A stretch of 64,000 bases of DNA from Granulosicoccus sp. (GTDB lineage Bacteria > Pseudomonadota > Gammaproteobacteria > Granulosicoccales > Granulosicoccaceae), in assembly GCA_020627685.1 (NCBI GenBank), contig JAHDGK010000011.1, positions 25,107-89,106 on the forward strand. Direction: 5' to 3'. A model generated the notes under the pieces. That model made no database searches, was not told the DNA's origin, and saw only the letters and a program-made list of their open reading frames with translations. This document shows positions 9,200 through 18,840 of the stretch, one piece after another. Every line of letters begins with the position of its first letter. Position 1 is the first letter of the stretch. The position numbers were made by a program, and so were the translations under genes.

Positions 9200-9907
9200 T
9201 TATCTGACGTCGAACCAGTCGATTGGCGCTTGCTCATGCTTCTCCAGCCAATGGTTAGCTTGGGAAAAATGGCGGCACCCCAGAAAACCCCGGTGAGCTG
9301 ACAACGGTGATGGGTGCGGACACTTCAGCACAAGATGTCTTTTAGGATCAATCACTTGGCCTTTCTTCTGGGCATAGCTTCCCCATAACAGAAATACCAG
9401 CCCTTCCCGTTCATCACTCAACTGCCTAATGACATTGTCGGTAAAGGTTTCCCAGCCGCGGCCCTGATGAGAGGCTGCCTGGCCGTGCTCAACGGTCAAC
9501 ACGCTGTTTAGTAGAAAAACCCCCTGCTTGGCCCAGGGAATTAGACAGCCTTGCCGACGTTGCACCAGGACAGGTTCACCGTCTCCCACATCGGCGTCGA
9601 TTTCCTTAAACATATTCAAGAGTGACGGTGGAATAGCCACACCTTCAGGGACGGAGAAACTCAAACCGTGTGCCTGCCCCGGGCCGTGGTATGGGTCCTG
9701 ACCCAAAATAACGACCTTCACTTTGTCGAATGGCGTGAGGGCAAAGGCTGCAAACCAATCGGAGGAATGAGGGTAAACAACGGCTGATTGTGATTTTCGA
9801 TGCGCCAGGTACTGCCGCAGCTCGGTCATGTACTCTGATGCAAACTCCTTGTCGAGGCGCTCTTGCCAGCTCGGATCTATGGATGGGGTTGATCGCTTCT
9901 GTGTCAA
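9200..9907 (-). CDS. ung: Uracil-DNA glycosylase
   Basis: Family 1 UDG, which removes uracil from DNA in base-excision repair. 235 residues. The water-activating motif GQDPYHGPGQAHGLSFSV and the leucine-loop motif HPSPLSAHRGF are intact. Divergent from lptD, with about 60 bases between the start codons. Confidence 0.98.
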   Translation of the reverse strand: MTQKRSTPSIDPSWQERLDKEFASEYMTELRQYLAHRKSQSAVVYPHSSDWFAAFALTPFDKVKVVILGQDPYHGPGQAHGLSFSVPEGVAIPPSLLNMFKEIDADVGDGEPVLVQRRQGCLIPWAKQGVFLLNSVLTVEHGQAASHQGRGWETFTDNVIRQLSDEREGLVFLLWGSYAQKKGQVIDPKRHLVLKCPHPSPLSAHRGFLGCRHFSQANHWLEKHEQAPIDWFDVR

Positions 9908-9966
9908 AGGTTTGTTCCGTTCTGCGGATTCGGGTGTTCCTTAATAGAAGTGCAGTTTACCTGCTA

Positions 9967-12246
9967 ATGCACCACCCAGGATTGAGGCGGAGTGCAAAGG
10001 CGACTATCATTTCACCCCTACCCATCCGTTGGACTTTCAACATCAGGCGCGTGCAACTATTTTCAGTCGGATTGCTGGGCGCTCTCTTCATCTCCAATGG
10101 AGCTCTGGGGTCGCAATGCCCCGCGCCTCGTTTCGTCTACGAACCCGGCCAATTTGAGAACAACCCTTCGGCACCCGTGGTCGCTGAAGCGGACAGTGTG
10201 CTCTCGGAAAATGGGCAGGTCACTCTCACGGGCAATACGAGCATTCGCTATCAAGGGCGTGAACTGGCGGCTGAGAACGCCCGCTACAACCCAGATACCG
10301 GCGAAATTGCCGTTGACGGCGATTTAAGTTTTGTCGGACAGGGAATTCAGCTTAAAAGTAACGAAGCATTTATTGATATTGATGATGATGTGTTTCGTAC
10401 GGGTGAGAGTGACTATGAGCTTGATCTGAACGGCAAGCGGGCAACCGGCTCGGCCGACAGTATGGCAAGACTTGAGAACGGCCAATTTCTCATGGAAGGC
10501 GCAACGTATTCCACGTGCCCTCCCGGTGATGCCAGCTGGTTCGTTCGAGCAGACAGCATCAACCTCGATTCGGAAGCAGGCATAGGAACAGCAAAAGATC
10601 TGAGGCTCGTTTTTAAAGGCGTTCCGTTGTTTGCATTGCCGGCTTTCAGTTTTCCCATTGGCGATAAACGTAAATCAGGATTTCTAGCGCCTGTCTTAGC
10701 ACGTGGCGAGAGAACCGGCTTTGAACTGCATATTCCCTGGTATTGGAATATTCGACCCAATGCAGATGCGACGATAACGCCGCGCCTGATGACAAAACGC
10801 GGCGCACAGCTTCAAACTGAATGGCGTTATATGAATCGCCAAGGAGCCTGGAAACTCGATCATGAGTACCTTAAAGACAAAGCCCGCAACCACGACTCCC
10901 GTTATTTTACGCAGCTGACTCACAAAGGCAGTTTTAACGCGGACATGACCTCCACTATTGTGGCAAGACGTGTCTCCGATAAGGACTATTTGGAAGACTT
11001 AGGTGACAGCTTGCAGGTGGCCAGCATCACTCACTTAGAACAACGAGCTGACCTTAATTTTGAACGCGGTCGTGTTAGTGCGCTTGCTCGCCTACAAAGT
11101 TTTCAAACGGTCGATGAGGACATCGTGGCAGAAGATCGGCCGCACCGAAGACTGCCGCAAATAAAAGTACAAGCCGATTCCGACCGTTTGCCTTTAGGCT
11201 TAAGAGCCGGGATCAATGGAGAGTTTGTCTACTTTGATAAAGACGATGCCATTACCGGTGCAAGATTTGATGTCCGACCACAAATAACCCTGCCAATTGT
11301 TCGAGATGCCTGGTTCTTTAAACCCAGTGTCTCCCATCGATTCACCTACTACAGCTTGAACAATACGGAAGGGCAAATAGACCGAAGAATCAGCCGAAAC
11401 CTGAATACGGTGAGCGTTGACAGTGGATTGTTTTTCGACAGAATTCTTGATGATGAAGGTTCTGTTCAAACACTCGAACCACGACTTTTCTACTTGCGTG
11501 TTCCCTACTCTGATCAATCGAACATCCAGGTGTTTGACTCCAGCGCGTTCGACTTCAATATCAGTCAATTGTTTCGCGACAATCGATTCAGCGGCGCTGA
11601 CCGTATCGCAGATGCCAATCAGCTCTCCGTAGGTCTGACCACGCGCATTATTAACGGTGGAGACGGAAAAGAACGTTTCAGCGCGAGTATTGGGCAGATT
11701 CGACACTTTGATGATAGACGTGTGACATTAACCAACGATGAAGACGTTGATACACGCAGCACCTCAGATGTGGTTGGAGAGCTTTCAACGACGCTGGCGG
11801 AAGACTGGATAGGAAAAGGCAGCATTCAGTGGAACCCGGACGAGAAGCAAACGGTTCGAAGTGCCCTCTCTCTCGGTTATCGGCCCGGACCCAACAAGAT
11901 TGTCAATGTAACCCACCGTGTGGTTAACGATCAAACTCGTGAAGAGAAAACCGAACAAATTGATCTCTCCGCGGTTTGGAAAATCCAGGACAGCTGGCGC
12001 TTAGCCGGTCGGTGGAACTATTCTCTGGATGCCGATCGAAGTATCGAATCACTTTTGGGCATTGAATATGACAGTTGCTGCTGGGCCGTGAGATTTGCAG
12101 CGCGCCGATATATCGCCGATGGCGGCGATGATCACGACACCAGTCTATATTTCCAGTTGGTACTTAAAGGTTTAGCGCCTCTGGGGCAGAATTACGGGGC
12201 ATTACTTGAAAACGCCATTTTGGGATATCGGGACGATGTCCAGTAA
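9967..12246 (+). CDS. lptD: LPS-assembly protein LptD
   Basis: Outer-membrane beta-barrel that inserts lipopolysaccharide into the outer leaflet with LptE. From the ATG at 9967 the protein has about 759 residues: a basic N-region and signal (FSVGLLGALFISNGALGS), an OstA/LptA-like domain, and a long barrel. The four cysteines of the family are present (SQCPAPR, STCPPGD and the CC pair in DSCCW), so the inter-domain disulfides can form. The open frame extends 59 codons upstream into ung, but that reading has no LptD character. The start at 9967 is a choice without a strong ribosome binding site. Heads the surA-pdxA-rsmA-apaG-apaH operon. Confidence 0.95.
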   Translation: MHHPGLRRSAKATIISPLPIRWTFNIRRVQLFSVGLLGALFISNGALGSQCPAPRFVYEPGQFENNPSAPVVAEADSVLSENGQVTLTGNTSIRYQGRELAAENARYNPDTGEIAVDGDLSFVGQGIQLKSNEAFIDIDDDVFRTGESDYELDLNGKRATGSADSMARLENGQFLMEGATYSTCPPGDASWFVRADSINLDSEAGIGTAKDLRLVFKGVPLFALPAFSFPIGDKRKSGFLAPVLARGERTGFELHIPWYWNIRPNADATITPRLMTKRGAQLQTEWRYMNRQGAWKLDHEYLKDKARNHDSRYFTQLTHKGSFNADMTSTIVARRVSDKDYLEDLGDSLQVASITHLEQRADLNFERGRVSALARLQSFQTVDEDIVAEDRPHRRLPQIKVQADSDRLPLGLRAGINGEFVYFDKDDAITGARFDVRPQITLPIVRDAWFFKPSVSHRFTYYSLNNTEGQIDRRISRNLNTVSVDSGLFFDRILDDEGSVQTLEPRLFYLRVPYSDQSNIQVFDSSAFDFNISQLFRDNRFSGADRIADANQLSVGLTTRIINGGDGKERFSASIGQIRHFDDRRVTLTNDEDVDTRSTSDVVGELSTTLAEDWIGKGSIQWNPDEKQTVRSALSLGYRPGPNKIVNVTHRVVNDQTREEKTEQIDLSAVWKIQDSWRLAGRWNYSLDADRSIESLLGIEYDSCCWAVRFAARRYIADGGDDHDTSLYFQLVLKGLAPLGQNYGALLENAILGYRDDVQ

Positions 12247-12260
12247 TAGGAAACACTAAC

Positions 12261-13544
12261 GTGCAACAAACAATTAAGCAGTTTTTTGCCACTCTAACGC
12301 TGGCATGCGCCCTGTTTTCAGTAAACAGCGTATGGGCTCAAGATGTTGTGCTGGATAGAATCAGAGCCGTGGTAAACGACGGTGTCGTACTCGATAGCGA
12401 TATCAAATCTGCTATCCGGTTTTTCAGGCAGCAAGCAGCCAGCAACCAACAGACCCTGCCCGGTGATAGCGTACTGTCCGAGCGAATTTTACAAGAACTC
12501 ATTGATCGGGAAATTCGTCAGCAGCGCGCAACGCAAATTGGTATTGCGATTGACGCCAACAGCGTAAACAGAGCTATCGAACAAGTGGCTCGCGGTAACA
12601 ACATGAACACCGTACAGTTTCGCAGAACTTTGCAGCAGCAAGGTTTTGATTACGAGCTGTTTCGTAAAAACATTGAACAAGAACTACTGATGCAGCGGTT
12701 GGTAGAGCGCGAAGTTCAACCACGAATCAGAGTCTCTGCTCAAGAGATCGACGACTTCATTGAAAGCGTTAAAGGTGATGCCAAAGAAAATCAGCGTTAC
12801 CGTATTCAACATATATTGATTGCGATCTCTCCCACTGCGAGTCGCGATGAGATCGATGCTGCAACCGAACGTGCAAACACCGTACTAAGCGCATTGAAAG
12901 CAGGTGCAGATTTTAGCGAACAGGCTGCCACATCCTCTGACGGCGCTCGTGCACTTCAGGGAGGAGATCTTGGTTGGAGAACGCTTCAAGAGTTACCGGC
13001 ATTCCTGTCGAAGGCATTGAGAAAAATGCAACCTTCCGAACTCAGCGAACCTTTGCGTTCGGCCAATGGCCTTCATATCGTTAAGTTGTTGGATCGGGAA
13101 AGTAATGACCAGACACAAGTTAGCGAGCAGTTGGTACGCCATATTTTTATTGCAGGCGACACTGGGACTGAGCGACAAAAACTAGCAGCAGCCCGCGCTC
13201 AGCTGCAAAGCGGTGCTTCATTTGCGGACCTGGCCGCTCAGATAAGCGAAGATCCGAACAGTGCCAACAATGGCGGCGAACTCCCTTGGTTTAGTAAAGG
13301 CCAGATGCCTCCGCAATTGGAACAGATGGCTAACACGATGTCTGTAAAGCAGTTAAGTCAGCCTTTCCAGACGCAGTTTGGATGGCACTTGATGCAACTT
13401 ATCGATAGACGAACGCGCTCTGTCGATGATGAAGCGCTTCGTGATCAGGCGAGTACATCGCTACGGCAAAGCAAAGTCGAGCAAGAAACCTTGCGCTGGT
13501 TGCGACAAATGCGCGATGAGTCCTTTGTGGAAATTCGCTCTTGA
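12261..13544 (+). CDS. surA: Periplasmic chaperone / peptidyl-prolyl isomerase SurA
   Basis: 427 residues, GTG start after a purine-rich stretch. A signal peptide ends at VWA-QD, followed by a SurA N-domain and two parvulin domains beginning RIQHILIAIS and VRHIFIAGDT. It escorts outer-membrane proteins such as LptD, encoded just upstream, across the periplasm. The stop codon overlaps the pdxA start. Confidence 0.97.
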   Translation: MQQTIKQFFATLTLACALFSVNSVWAQDVVLDRIRAVVNDGVVLDSDIKSAIRFFRQQAASNQQTLPGDSVLSERILQELIDREIRQQRATQIGIAIDANSVNRAIEQVARGNNMNTVQFRRTLQQQGFDYELFRKNIEQELLMQRLVEREVQPRIRVSAQEIDDFIESVKGDAKENQRYRIQHILIAISPTASRDEIDAATERANTVLSALKAGADFSEQAATSSDGARALQGGDLGWRTLQELPAFLSKALRKMQPSELSEPLRSANGLHIVKLLDRESNDQTQVSEQLVRHIFIAGDTGTERQKLAAARAQLQSGASFADLAAQISEDPNSANNGGELPWFSKGQMPPQLEQMANTMSVKQLSQPFQTQFGWHLMQLIDRRTRSVDDEALRDQASTSLRQSKVEQETLRWLRQMRDESFVEIRS

Positions 13545-14539
13545 AGGCAATCATTGCCCTGACACCGGGCGAGCCTGCGGGTATTGGACCTGACCTGGCG
13601 GTCATGCTCGCGCAGCAAACGCGTAAGGATCCCATTGTTGCCATTGCTGATAAACAGTTGCTGAAGGAAAGAGCTGAAATACTCAAACTACCTTTGTGTA
13701 TTCAGGATTTCACTGACAACGCAACAGAGGTTTCGACAGAGGCTCATACACTGTGTGTGAAACATGTGCCAGTGCACGCGCCTGTCGTTTGTGGCGAACT
13801 CAACTCGAAAAACGCTGCCTACGTACTGGCCACACTAGATGACGCCGTTAACGGCTGTATAAGTGGCCGTTACAGTGCGATGACGACGGCACCTTTGCAC
13901 AAAGGTGTTATTAACGATGCCGGTATCGCTTTCACAGGACATACTGAATACCTGGCCGAAAAAGTCGGTAGCGAGCCTGTCATGATGCTCGCCACAGAGA
14001 CAGCAGCAGGTCCGCTACGCGTGGCCTTAGCCACTACTCACCTGCCAGTATCAGCAGTACCAAAAGCATTGACACCCAGTGTGCTGACGCGTGCTCTACA
14101 AATTTTACATGCCGACTTGGAAAAACGATTCGGTGTTAAAAATCCACGCATTCTGGTTGCAGGATTAAATCCTCACGCTGGAGAAGGCGGACACATGGGA
14201 CGCGAAGAAATTGATGTTATCGAGCCCGTACTTGAATCACTTCGTCAACAAGGGATGCAACTGATAGGACCACTACCTGCGGACACACTATTCACTCCCC
14301 AGCATCTAGCGCATGCAGATGCTGTTATGGCGATGTACCACGATCAGGGACTACCGGTTTTAAAATACGCGGGCTTTGGTGATGCTATCAATATCACCTT
14401 GGGTCTATCTATCATTCGCACATCCGTTGATCACGGAACCGCACTGGACAAAGCCGGCACAGGAAATATCGATAGCGGCAGCTTAGACGCTGCCCTGTCT
14501 CTGGCGAGTAAACTGGCCAACCCTACTGCTGAGAATTAA
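13541..14539 (+). CDS. pdxA: 4-hydroxythreonine-4-phosphate dehydrogenase
   Basis: NAD-dependent step of de novo pyridoxal phosphate synthesis. 332 residues starting at a TTG that overlaps the surA stop by four bases. Visible features are TPGEPAGIGPD at the N terminus, the metal-binding His in GHTEYLAEK, GLNPHAGEGGHMG, and MYHDQGLPVLKY with DHGTALDKAGTG near the C terminus. The TTG start and overlap suggest translation depends on surA. Confidence 0.97.
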   Translation: MKAIIALTPGEPAGIGPDLAVMLAQQTRKDPIVAIADKQLLKERAEILKLPLCIQDFTDNATEVSTEAHTLCVKHVPVHAPVVCGELNSKNAAYVLATLDDAVNGCISGRYSAMTTAPLHKGVINDAGIAFTGHTEYLAEKVGSEPVMMLATETAAGPLRVALATTHLPVSAVPKALTPSVLTRALQILHADLEKRFGVKNPRILVAGLNPHAGEGGHMGREEIDVIEPVLESLRQQGMQLIGPLPADTLFTPQHLAHADAVMAMYHDQGLPVLKYAGFGDAINITLGLSIIRTSVDHGTALDKAGTGNIDSGSLDAALSLASKLANPTAEN

Positions 14540-14545
14540 GCTGCT

Positions 14546-15316
14546 GTGAATCACAAGGCTCGAAAACGCTTCGGACAGAATTTTTTACAAGATTTCTCTG
14601 TCATAGAGCGAATATTGTCATCAATGCGATTGGCTGCCGATGACAATGTGGTTGAAGTCGGGCCGGGCCTAGGGGCGTTAACCTTGCCCTTACTGGAGCG
14701 ACTTGATCGCTTGCATGTTATCGAAATTGATCGCGACCTGATCGAACGCCTTGAGGCAAAAAATCTTGAAGGTTTGCATATTCAAAGCGCAGACGTACTC
14801 ACTGTAGATTTCAACACTCTGGCAATGGGCAGCTCTTTACGAGTCGTCGGCAACCTACCCTACAACATTGGAACACCGTTGTTGCTGCGCTTACTAGAGG
14901 TTCACCCACTACTAAAAGACATACACGTTATGTTGCAAAAGGAAGTCGTTGATCGCCTTCATGCAAGTTGCAATACACGCTCCTACGGCAGACTAAGCGT
15001 CATGATGCAAAGTGTCTTTGAGGTTGAGCCATTGTTCACTGTCCCGCCCCATTCTTTCGATCCGGCGCCCAAAGTAGACTCGGCCGTTGTTCGCTTAAAA
15101 CCGCTTGCGACACCACTTGCAAAAGACGACATCGCGGCACTTGAACGATGCACCCGTATAGCGTTTGCTAACAAGCGAAAAACCCTGCGAAACAACATGA
15201 AAGCTCATCTTGATGACCAGTCTCTTGAAGCAATTGATATAAACCCGCAAGCAAGAGCAGAAACCTTGGATATTGATGCGTTTCATCGGCTATCAAAAAG
15301 GTTAAGTCAAGGCTAA
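14546..15316 (+). CDS. rsmA: 16S rRNA dimethyladenosine transferase
   Basis: Also called KsgA. It dimethylates two adjacent adenosines in the last hairpin of 16S rRNA during 30S maturation. 256 residues, GTG start. RFGQNFLQD opens the protein, the SAM-binding motif is VVEVGPGLGALT and the catalytic motif is NLPYNIGTP. In operon with pdxA. Confidence 0.98.
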   Translation: MNHKARKRFGQNFLQDFSVIERILSSMRLAADDNVVEVGPGLGALTLPLLERLDRLHVIEIDRDLIERLEAKNLEGLHIQSADVLTVDFNTLAMGSSLRVVGNLPYNIGTPLLLRLLEVHPLLKDIHVMLQKEVVDRLHASCNTRSYGRLSVMMQSVFEVEPLFTVPPHSFDPAPKVDSAVVRLKPLATPLAKDDIAALERCTRIAFANKRKTLRNNMKAHLDDQSLEAIDINPQARAETLDIDAFHRLSKRLSQG

Positions 15317-15360
15317 GCGGTGCTACTATAGCTGCATCACTTCAGTAACTGCACTTAACA

Positions 15361-15744
15361 ATGGATGTAGAAGTCACTGACGGCATTCAGGTTGACGTAG
15401 ATACACTCTACGTAGAATCCGAATCCGATCCGGACAACAACCGCTTTGTTTTCGCTTATACGATTACTATTCGTAACGTGGGAAGCACGGCTGCCAAATT
15501 ATTGACAAGACATTGGGTTATCCGCGATGCCAACGGCAAAGTTCAGGAAGTACAAGGCGATGGCGTGGTCGGTGAACAACCCCATTTAAAACCCGGCGAA
15601 GGTTTTCAATACACTAGCGGAACAATGCTGGAAACATCGATGGGAACCATGGGCGGCAGCTATCTATTGGTGACCGACGAAGGGGAAGAATTCAAAGCAC
15701 CGATTGCTGATTTTCTACTGTCTGCACCGCGCACACTTCACTAA
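15361..15744 (+). CDS. apaG: ApaG family protein
   Basis: 127-residue single-domain Ig-like (DUF525) protein. RFVFAYTITIRNVG, HWVIRDANGK, the EVQGDGVVGEQP core and the PGEGFQYTSG motif mark the family. Its biochemical role is unclear. In conserved order between rsmA and apaH. Confidence 0.97.
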   Translation: MDVEVTDGIQVDVDTLYVESESDPDNNRFVFAYTITIRNVGSTAAKLLTRHWVIRDANGKVQEVQGDGVVGEQPHLKPGEGFQYTSGTMLETSMGTMGGSYLLVTDEGEEFKAPIADFLLSAPRTLH

Positions 15745-15767
15745 ACGTCCAATAGCATTCGCAACCA

Positions 15768-16571
15768 GTGACCACCTACGCGATAGGCGATCTACAAGGA
15801 TGCCTAACACCACTCAAACGACTGCTCGACCATATTAATTACGACCCTGCGAGCGACAAACTGTGGTTCGTTGGCGATTTGATTAACCGTGGCCCGGAAT
15901 CTCTGCCAGCGCTGCGCTTTGTCAAAGCGCTAGGCTCAAACGCCATTACGGTTCTAGGTAATCACGATCTACATTTGTTAGCGGTCTTGCATGGTGTAAG
16001 AAAAGCCTCTGGCAAAGATACGCTCGATGAGATCATTAATGCCCCGGACAGAGACGAATTAACACAGTGGTTGTCACAACAACCCCTCATCCACACCGAT
16101 GAAAAATTAGCTCATACCCTGGTTCATGCCGGCATCCATCCGCATTGGTCTCTTGAGCAAGCGCACGCTATGGCTAGTGACGTCAGTGATGCTTTGAAAA
16201 CTGACATGAATGGTTTCTTGCAACATATGTACGGCAATTCCCCATCGCGCTGGTCGACGGATTTAACAACACGTAAGCGGCACCGATTTACAGTCAATAC
16301 ATTTACCCGAATGCGCTACTGCCATGAGGACGGCCAACTGGATTTCGATTTTAACGGCCCGCCCAGTGCTGCACCGGAACAGCTATACCCCTGGTATGCA
16401 ACACCCAATAGACAGCCTTTACCTACGACTATCATATTCGGGCATTGGTCTAGTCATCCGGCAATTGCACCGGCTTACGCGATACCGACTGATCGTGGTT
16501 GTGTTTGGGGCGGTAGCTTAACGGCCTATGCTATTGAGAATCAGGAAAGTTATTGGGTTGATGCTGGTTAG
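15768..16571 (+). CDS. apaH: Bis(5'-nucleosyl)-tetraphosphatase, symmetrical
   Basis: Hydrolyses Ap4A to two ADP and can remove Np4 caps from RNA. 267 residues, GTG start. The metallophosphatase motifs are intact: GDLQGC (GDxxG), VGDLINRGP (GDxxxRG) and GNHDLH (GNHD), then the downstream HAGIHPHW and FGHWSSH. Last gene of the lptD operon, convergent with folA. Confidence 0.97.
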   Translation: MTTYAIGDLQGCLTPLKRLLDHINYDPASDKLWFVGDLINRGPESLPALRFVKALGSNAITVLGNHDLHLLAVLHGVRKASGKDTLDEIINAPDRDELTQWLSQQPLIHTDEKLAHTLVHAGIHPHWSLEQAHAMASDVSDALKTDMNGFLQHMYGNSPSRWSTDLTTRKRHRFTVNTFTRMRYCHEDGQLDFDFNGPPSAAPEQLYPWYATPNRQPLPTTIIFGHWSSHPAIAPAYAIPTDRGCVWGGSLTAYAIENQESYWVDAG

Positions 16572-16600
16572 TTTCTAACACTTGCATTAACAACGCTTTG

Positions 16601-17119
16601 TTACTTTTCTAACACCCAATAAGTCACGGGCAAGCCATCCGTATCCTCTAGCGATTGCTTATCCTCACTAACAACCGTCCAGTCATTCCAGTTAAAACTG
16701 TCTAACCAGGTATCGCCTTCGTAGGCTTTATCGACAACGGTTAAATACAAACGCTGAGTTATACCCATAGCATCACGGCAAAGTGAAGCGCCGCCGATGA
16801 TCATAATTTCATCAGCAGGCTGATCGTTCAGTGCATAGTGGCTAGCTGCAATTGCATCGTCAAGGCTGTTAACCACAACAACACCTTCACTGCTCCATTC
16901 GCTATTTCGGGTAACAACAATATTGGTTCTGCCCGGCAAGGGTTTACCGATGGAGTCAAACGTTTTGCGCCCCATCACAACCGGCTTACCCATGGTCACG
17001 CGCTTAAAATACGCAAGCTCTCCCGGGATTTTCCACGGCAAGCCGCCATCCTGACCAATGAGTTTATTTTTATCCATTGCCATCATCATGGCAATATCAG
17101 GCGCAGCATCATTGGACAT
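16601..17119 (-). CDS. folA: Dihydrofolate reductase
   Basis: NADPH-dependent reduction of dihydrofolate. 172 residues. MMAMDKNKLIGQDGGLPWKIPGEL carries the N-terminal folate site, GRKTFDSIGKPLPGR the cofactor loop and IGGASLC the glycine turn. Lies after thyA, which makes the dihydrofolate it recycles. Confidence 0.97.
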   Translation of the reverse strand: MSNDAAPDIAMMMAMDKNKLIGQDGGLPWKIPGELAYFKRVTMGKPVVMGRKTFDSIGKPLPGRTNIVVTRNSEWSSEGVVVVNSLDDAIAASHYALNDQPADEIMIIGGASLCRDAMGITQRLYLTVVDKAYEGDTWLDSFNWNDWTVVSEDKQSLEDTDGLPVTYWVLEK

Positions 17120-17143
17120 GGCTTAATCCTTTATTGATCACCG

Positions 17144-17938
17144 TCAAACGGCAATAGGCGCTTTGATAGTCGGGTCGGCATCGTATCCGATCAACGTAAA
17201 GTCATCGTAGGTAAACGCGAATAAATCTTTAACCGATTCATTGATTTGCATCGTGGGTAATGCTCTTGGCTGGCGGGCCAACTGAGTATTCACTTGATCA
17301 AAATGATTCTTGTACAAATGAGCATCACCAAGTGTGTGCACAAAATCACCGGGTTCGAGATCACATACTTGCGCCACCATGAGCGTTAGCAAGGCATACG
17401 AGGCTATATTGAACGGCACACCTAAAAACACATCGGCGCTTCGTTGGTAGAGCTGGCAACTTAGTTTTCCGTCCGCAACATAAAATTGAAACAGCGCGTG
17501 GCAAGGTGGTAATTTCATATTATCTATTTCACTGACATTCCAGGCACTGACGATGTGACGCCTAGAGTCCGGGTTGTTTTTTATTTGATCAAGTAGCTTA
17601 CTAATTTGGTCGATGTGTGTACCGGCAGGTGTTGGCCAACTTCTCCATTGGCTACCGTAAACCGGCCCGAGATCACCGTTCTCATCGGCCCACTCATCCC
17701 AAATAGATACGCCATGCTGGTTGAGGTAGGCGATATTGGTATCGCCATTTAGAAACCACAGTAGCTCATGAATGATGGACTTTAAGTGCAACTTCTTCGT
17801 GGTTAATACCGGAAAGCCCTTTTGCAGATCAAACCGCATTTGATATCCAAAGACTGACCGTGTACCGGTACCCGTACGATCAGATTTATCTGTCCCGTTA
17901 TCCAGAATGTGCTGAAGAAGATCAAGATAGGTTTGCAT
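17144..17938 (-). CDS. thyA: Thymidylate synthase
   Basis: Converts dUMP to dTMP using methylene-tetrahydrofolate. 264 residues, the standard short bacterial form. The catalytic cysteine is Cys146 in [24 protein letters not shown] and the C-terminal APIAV are also present. Minus-strand operon lgt-thyA-folA. Confidence 0.98.
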   Translation of the reverse strand: MQTYLDLLQHILDNGTDKSDRTGTGTRSVFGYQMRFDLQKGFPVLTTKKLHLKSIIHELLWFLNGDTNIAYLNQHGVSIWDEWADENGDLGPVYGSQWRSWPTPAGTHIDQISKLLDQIKNNPDSRRHIVSAWNVSEIDNMKLPPCHALFQFYVADGKLSCQLYQRSADVFLGVPFNIASYALLTLMVAQVCDLEPGDFVHTLGDAHLYKNHFDQVNTQLARQPRALPTMQINESVKDLFAFTYDDFTLIGYDADPTIKAPIAV

Positions 17939-17948
17939 ATTGCGCTTG

Positions 17949-18746
17949 TTATGACCTGCTGTTGTTGTAAGCGAAGTAAATCAGTGCAGCCCCCCCGATG
18001 ATCATCGGGAATGACAACAGTTGCCCCATGGTCAGCCAGTTGAAGGCAATGAAGCCAAGATCTGCATCGGGCTGACGAACAAACTCGATAAGGAATCTAT
18101 AGATACCGTACGTTAGTACGAAGACTCCTGATACGGCCATTCGTGGCCGACGTTGGGAGGAAAAAACCCAGACTATTAAGAACAGAATAATTCCTTCACC
18201 AATGAACTGGTAGATCTGATTCGGGTGACGAGGCTCGGGACCTGCGTGTGGAAAAACCATGCCCCAAGGAACGTCAGTGACTCGACCGTACAACTCACCG
18301 TTTATAAAGTTGCCGATACGCCCCGCTCCCAATCCGATTGGGAACATAGGCGCAAAGAAATCAGCCACCTGAAAAAAAGAGCGATGGGTATTACGAGCGT
18401 ACAACCAAAAGGCCACGACAACACCTAGAAATCCGCCGTGAAAAGACATGCCTCGCCAACCGTACTGGCTAAACGGATTCAGAGCCTCCAGCGGCTCACT
18501 CAACAAAATGTCCGTTTGATAAAACAGCAGCGAGCCAACTTTGCCGCCAACAATTACACCAAGCACTATGTAGAAAACGGCATCGCCGATTTCATCAGCA
18601 GTCCAACCCGAGCCCGGTTTGCTAGCACGATACTTGGCAAGCCACCAACCGGCCATAAACGCAAACAGATACGTAATGCCGTACCAATGAATGACCAGCG
18701 GGCCAAGTTCCAGTGCAACCGGATTTATATTGGGATATTGCAGCAT
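17949..18746 (-). CDS. lgt: Prolipoprotein diacylglyceryl transferase
   Basis: Inner-membrane enzyme that adds diacylglycerol to the lipobox cysteine, the first step of lipoprotein maturation. 265 residues with about seven membrane segments. The MSFHGGFLG motif and the signature [14 protein letters not shown] are intact. Lnt, the last step of the pathway, is encoded at 25.7 kb. First gene of lgt-thyA-folA. Confidence 0.98.
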   Translation of the reverse strand: MLQYPNINPVALELGPLVIHWYGITYLFAFMAGWWLAKYRASKPGSGWTADEIGDAVFYIVLGVIVGGKVGSLLFYQTDILLSEPLEALNPFSQYGWRGMSFHGGFLGVVVAFWLYARNTHRSFFQVADFFAPMFPIGLGAGRIGNFINGELYGRVTDVPWGMVFPHAGPEPRHPNQIYQFIGEGIILFLIVWVFSSQRRPRMAVSGVFVLTYGIYRFLIEFVRQPDADLGFIAFNWLTMGQLLSFPMIIGGAALIYFAYNNSRS

Positions 18747-18795
18747 CTAAGACAGCCAGTCCTGTGTATTGGCGCGTTGGCGACGCACAGAGTAT

Positions 18796-18816
18796 AACGA
18801 TATCGATGCGATATCG
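18796..18816. repeat. Perfect 9-bp inverted repeat upstream of lgt
   Basis: ACGATATCG and CGATATCGT are separated by three bases. The element lies between the rlmI stop and the lgt start, about 50-70 bases before lgt on its coding strand. No T-run follows, so it does not look like an intrinsic terminator. An operator or a tight RNA hairpin is possible. Confidence 0.5.
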
Positions 18817-18840
18817 TCACAGTGGTAACGATTGCCAGTA

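Noticed and set aside
9790-9966. N-terminal 59-codon extension of lptD overlapping ung
   Set aside because: It reads antisense through ung and has no LptD or signal-peptide features; the ATG at 9967 precedes a proper signal sequence.
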